Positions 62,435 through 64,000 of a stretch of DNA of 64,000 nt are shown here, piece after piece. The DNA lies in assembly GCF_026011795.1 (NCBI RefSeq), contig NZ_BRVS01000008.1, forward strand, positions 293,977 through 357,976, given 5' to 3'. The notes beneath the pieces are model-generated. The model saw nothing but the letters and a program-made list of their open reading frames with translations. It made no database searches and had not been told where the DNA came from. The stretch's first letter is position 1; each line of letters begins with the position of its first letter. Source of the DNA: Arthrobacter mangrovi (GTDB lineage: Bacteria; Actinomycetota; Actinomycetes; Actinomycetales; Micrococcaceae). The position numbers and the translations under genes are program-made.

Positions 62435-62866
62435 ATGCTCGAACGCCGGGGCAGCTACGCCTTCGACTACGACCTGCACGGCGGCAGCGCGCCCGTGCGG
62501 ATGCAATGGCTCTTCCACGGCCGGTCCGAACTGCCCGTTGCCGTCCAGGTCTGGGAACTTCCGCCCGGCGGGACCGAAGGGATGCATGCCCACGCCCGGG
62601 AGGACCGGCCGCTTGAGGAGCTCTACGTCATCATGGACGGGACCGCGCGGATGCATCTCGACGGCGCCAGCCATGACCTCGCCGCCGGGGACGCTTTGCT
62701 CGCGCCCGTCGGCTCGGAACACGACCTGGCGAATACCGGCACCGGCCCGCTGCGCGTCCTCGTCGTGTGGGGCGAACCCGGCACGGCAGACTATTCGTCC
62801 TTCGGCTCCTGGCGGTCCGCCAACACTGCCCGGAATCCCGCCGTCGGCACACCGGCAGCCCGGTAA
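62435..62866 (+). CDS. Cupin-domain protein
   Basis: 143 residues from the ATG at 62435 (GGAAGG 7 nt upstream); the longer frame upstream runs into the terminator. Single cupin barrel with GTEGMHAHAREDRPLEELYV (motif 1: His, His and Glu candidates) and LAAGDALLAPVGSEHDLANT (motif 2: final His). The metal site looks complete, so an isomerase, dioxygenase or sensing role is possible. Located between NCS1 permease 2 and an IclR-type gene; TAACGCAATAACGCAA lies upstream at about 62308. Function unknown. Confidence 0.78.
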   Translation: MLERRGSYAFDYDLHGGSAPVRMQWLFHGRSELPVAVQVWELPPGGTEGMHAHAREDRPLEELYVIMDGTARMHLDGASHDLAAGDALLAPVGSEHDLANTGTGPLRVLVVWGEPGTADYSSFGSWRSANTARNPAVGTPAAR

Positions 62867-62924
62867 CCGGGGCCGGGAACGCAGGAAATGCACGCTTCCG
62901 CCAAGGTTCTGAGACGATGGGCTT

Positions 62925-63731
62925 ATGGCAGACCTTGAGGTTTACGACGACGAGGATACCGCCGGGCAGCTGAGCCGCGGCGTGCAGTCCGTGGACCGCG
63001 CGATCGCCGTCCTGGAAATCCTGCGCCGGCGCGGCGGCGCCGGCGTCAGCGAAATCGCCGACGAGATGGGCGTGCACAAGTCCACGGCTTCGCGCCTGCT
63101 CGCGTCACTGCTGCAGGGCGGCATGGTCCAGCAGAACTCCGAGCGCGGCAAGTATCATCTCGGCTTCGGCATCCTTCGGCTGGCCAACTCGATCCCCGGC
63201 CGCCTCAGCCTGGTCCAGGAGGCCCGCCCGCTGCTGGACGCCCTGGCCGAGAAGTACAAGGAGACCGTCAACCTCGCCGTCCTTCGCTCCAACTATGCGG
63301 TCAACGTCGACCAGGCCATGGGCCCCTCGTCGCTGGCCACGCATGACTGGATCGGCAGCCTCACCCCGCTCCACGCGACCTCCAGCGGCAAGGTCCTGCT
63401 GGCCGGCCTGAGCTCGGAGCAGCGCGAGAAGATCCTCAAGGAAACCGGGCTGCCGACGCAGACGGCCAACACCATCACCTCGCGGCGCGAGCTGGAGAAG
63501 CAGCTGATGGACGTCGCCTCCACCGGGTACGCCGCGGTGTACGAGGAATTCGAGATCGGCCTGAACGCCGTCGCCGTCCCCGTCCATGACCACGCCGGCG
63601 CGGTCATCGGAGCCGTCAGCCTTTCCGGGCCCGCCTTCAGGTTCAAGCCGGAGGAAATGCCGGACATGCTTGAGGACCTGAAGCATGCCGGGCTGGAAAT
63701 CAGCTCCCGGATGGGCTACGCCCCGGAGTAA
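62925..63731 (+). CDS. IclR-family transcriptional regulator
   Basis: 268 residues. Winged-helix part: QSVDRAIAVLEILRRRGGAG, EIADEMGVHKSTASRLLASL. Effector domain: YHLGFGILRLANSIPGRLSL, HDWIGSLTPLHATSSGKVLL, EFEIGLNAVAVPVHDHAGAV. Second IclR regulator of the island, about 4.4 kb from the first and not closely similar to it; target genes unclear, perhaps the cupin gene or the formaldehyde dehydrogenase unit. Ends 12 nt before a convergent terminator. Confidence 0.88.
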   Translation: MADLEVYDDEDTAGQLSRGVQSVDRAIAVLEILRRRGGAGVSEIADEMGVHKSTASRLLASLLQGGMVQQNSERGKYHLGFGILRLANSIPGRLSLVQEARPLLDALAEKYKETVNLAVLRSNYAVNVDQAMGPSSLATHDWIGSLTPLHATSSGKVLLAGLSSEQREKILKETGLPTQTANTITSRRELEKQLMDVASTGYAAVYEEFEIGLNAVAVPVHDHAGAVIGAVSLSGPAFRFKPEEMPDMLEDLKHAGLEISSRMGYAPE

Positions 63732-63743
63732 TCCGGCACAAAC

Positions 63744-63815
63744 AACGACGACGGCGGCAGCCGCCGCGGCCGGAACCTGCAGGTCCCCGCGCGGCCGGTT
63801 GCCGCCGTCGTCGTT
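63744..63815. terminator. Bidirectional terminator between the IclR gene and the dehydrogenase
   Basis: AACGACGACGGCGGC (63744-63758) pairs with GCCGCCGTCGTCGTT (63801-63815), with a further GC-rich pairing inside. Confidence 0.75.
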
Positions 63816-63835
63816 GGCGTCCCGATTCCGTGGGC

Positions 63836-64000
63836 CTACAGCTCCACTACGGAGCGGAGGACTTTGCCTTCGTGCATTTTGTTGAAGGCTTCTTCGATTT
63901 GGTCGAGGGTGATGCGTTCGGTGACGAAGGCGTCGAGGTCGAGGTTGCCCTGCTTGTAGTGGTTGACGAGCATGGGGAAATCCCGGGAGGGGAGGCAGTC
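63836..64000 (-). CDS. S-(hydroxymethyl)mycothiol dehydrogenase, C-terminal fragment
   Basis: The minus strand reads open from the window edge to TAG at 63836-63838: [40 protein letters not shown] and [14 protein letters not shown]. The [13 protein letters not shown] start of this piece and the closing [12 protein letters not shown] are typical of the class III zinc-alcohol-dehydrogenase type that oxidises the mycothiol adduct of formaldehyde (MscR/AdhE2) in actinobacteria. Only the last 54 residues are seen; catalytic domains lie outside. Formaldehyde is a side product of sarcosine oxidation without folate, so the gene fits the island. Confidence 0.75.
   Translation of the reverse strand, partial: DCLPSRDFPMLVNHYKQGNLDLDAFVTERITLDQIEEAFNKMHEGKVLRSVVEL

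Overview
The window is a high-GC actinobacterial chromosome segment, most likely from Arthrobacter or a related member of the Micrococcaceae. The assignment is inferred from gene content. There is mycothiol-linked chemistry (a maleylpyruvate-isomerase-fold enzyme and the C-terminus of an S-(hydroxymethyl)mycothiol dehydrogenase), a desferrioxamine-type desABCD operon behind an IdeR-like iron box, a PD-(D/E)XK/helicase fusion of the TM0106 type, and c-di-AMP and Mn2+ riboswitch leaders in their usual actinobacterial positions. No tRNA, rRNA, CRISPR array, insertion sequence or prophage was seen.

Layout. 1-7.1 kb: minus-strand housekeeping and redox genes (App1-like fragment, copper-only-looking SodC, small acidic protein, FMN reductase, SRPBCC protein, Lrp regulator), a D-amino-acid-oxidase-like flavoenzyme, an orphan antitoxin and a divergent Nramp-like permease. 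7.4-12.7 kb: desABCD siderophore operon with ATGA start/stop overlaps. 12.7-20.3 kb: two related acidic proteins, a LapA-type membrane protein, a GlgC-like nucleotidyltransferase, a SWIM/Snf2 helicase, a YchJ-type protein, a hydrolase and a small basic protein. 20.3-21.8 kb: VapC-like toxin with a truncated antitoxin, a long inverted repeat and an unknown 114-residue gene. 21.9-28 kb: nuclease-helicase fusion, PPOX protein, second FMN reductase, and an M23 peptidase behind a ydaO riboswitch. 28-31.7 kb: LigM-like O-demethylase, MetF-like reductase and Vsr endonuclease. 32.6-37.8 kb: thiamine-diphosphate decarboxylase, ureohydrolase, cupin regulator and Na+/solute symporter, which together resemble a guanidino-acid catabolic unit. 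37.8-42.3 kb: DUF202 pair, ferritin-VIT fusion behind a Mn2+ riboswitch, and a TetR/DHA2 efflux pair.

42.5-64 kb is a coherent creatinine/creatine/sarcosine island. Creatininase makes creatine, creatinase makes sarcosine plus urea, SoxBDAG oxidises sarcosine to glycine and methylene-THF, GlyA joins these into serine, SdaA gives pyruvate, and PurU releases formate from 10-formyl-THF. The mycothiol formaldehyde dehydrogenase at the right edge would handle free formaldehyde. Two closely similar NCS1 permeases, an MHS-type MFS transporter, a yeast-type (FCY1-like) cytosine deaminase and four regulators (GntR, two IclR, PucR) complete it.

The most informative new signals are regulatory. Near-identical promoter-operator pairs stand before the MFS/creatininase and creatinase transcripts. 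Matching promoter-operator pairs stand before the ureohydrolase and symporter genes. A 20-bp box is shared by ligM and metF, and perfect palindromes stand before glyA/GntR and between pucR and the second NCS1 permease.
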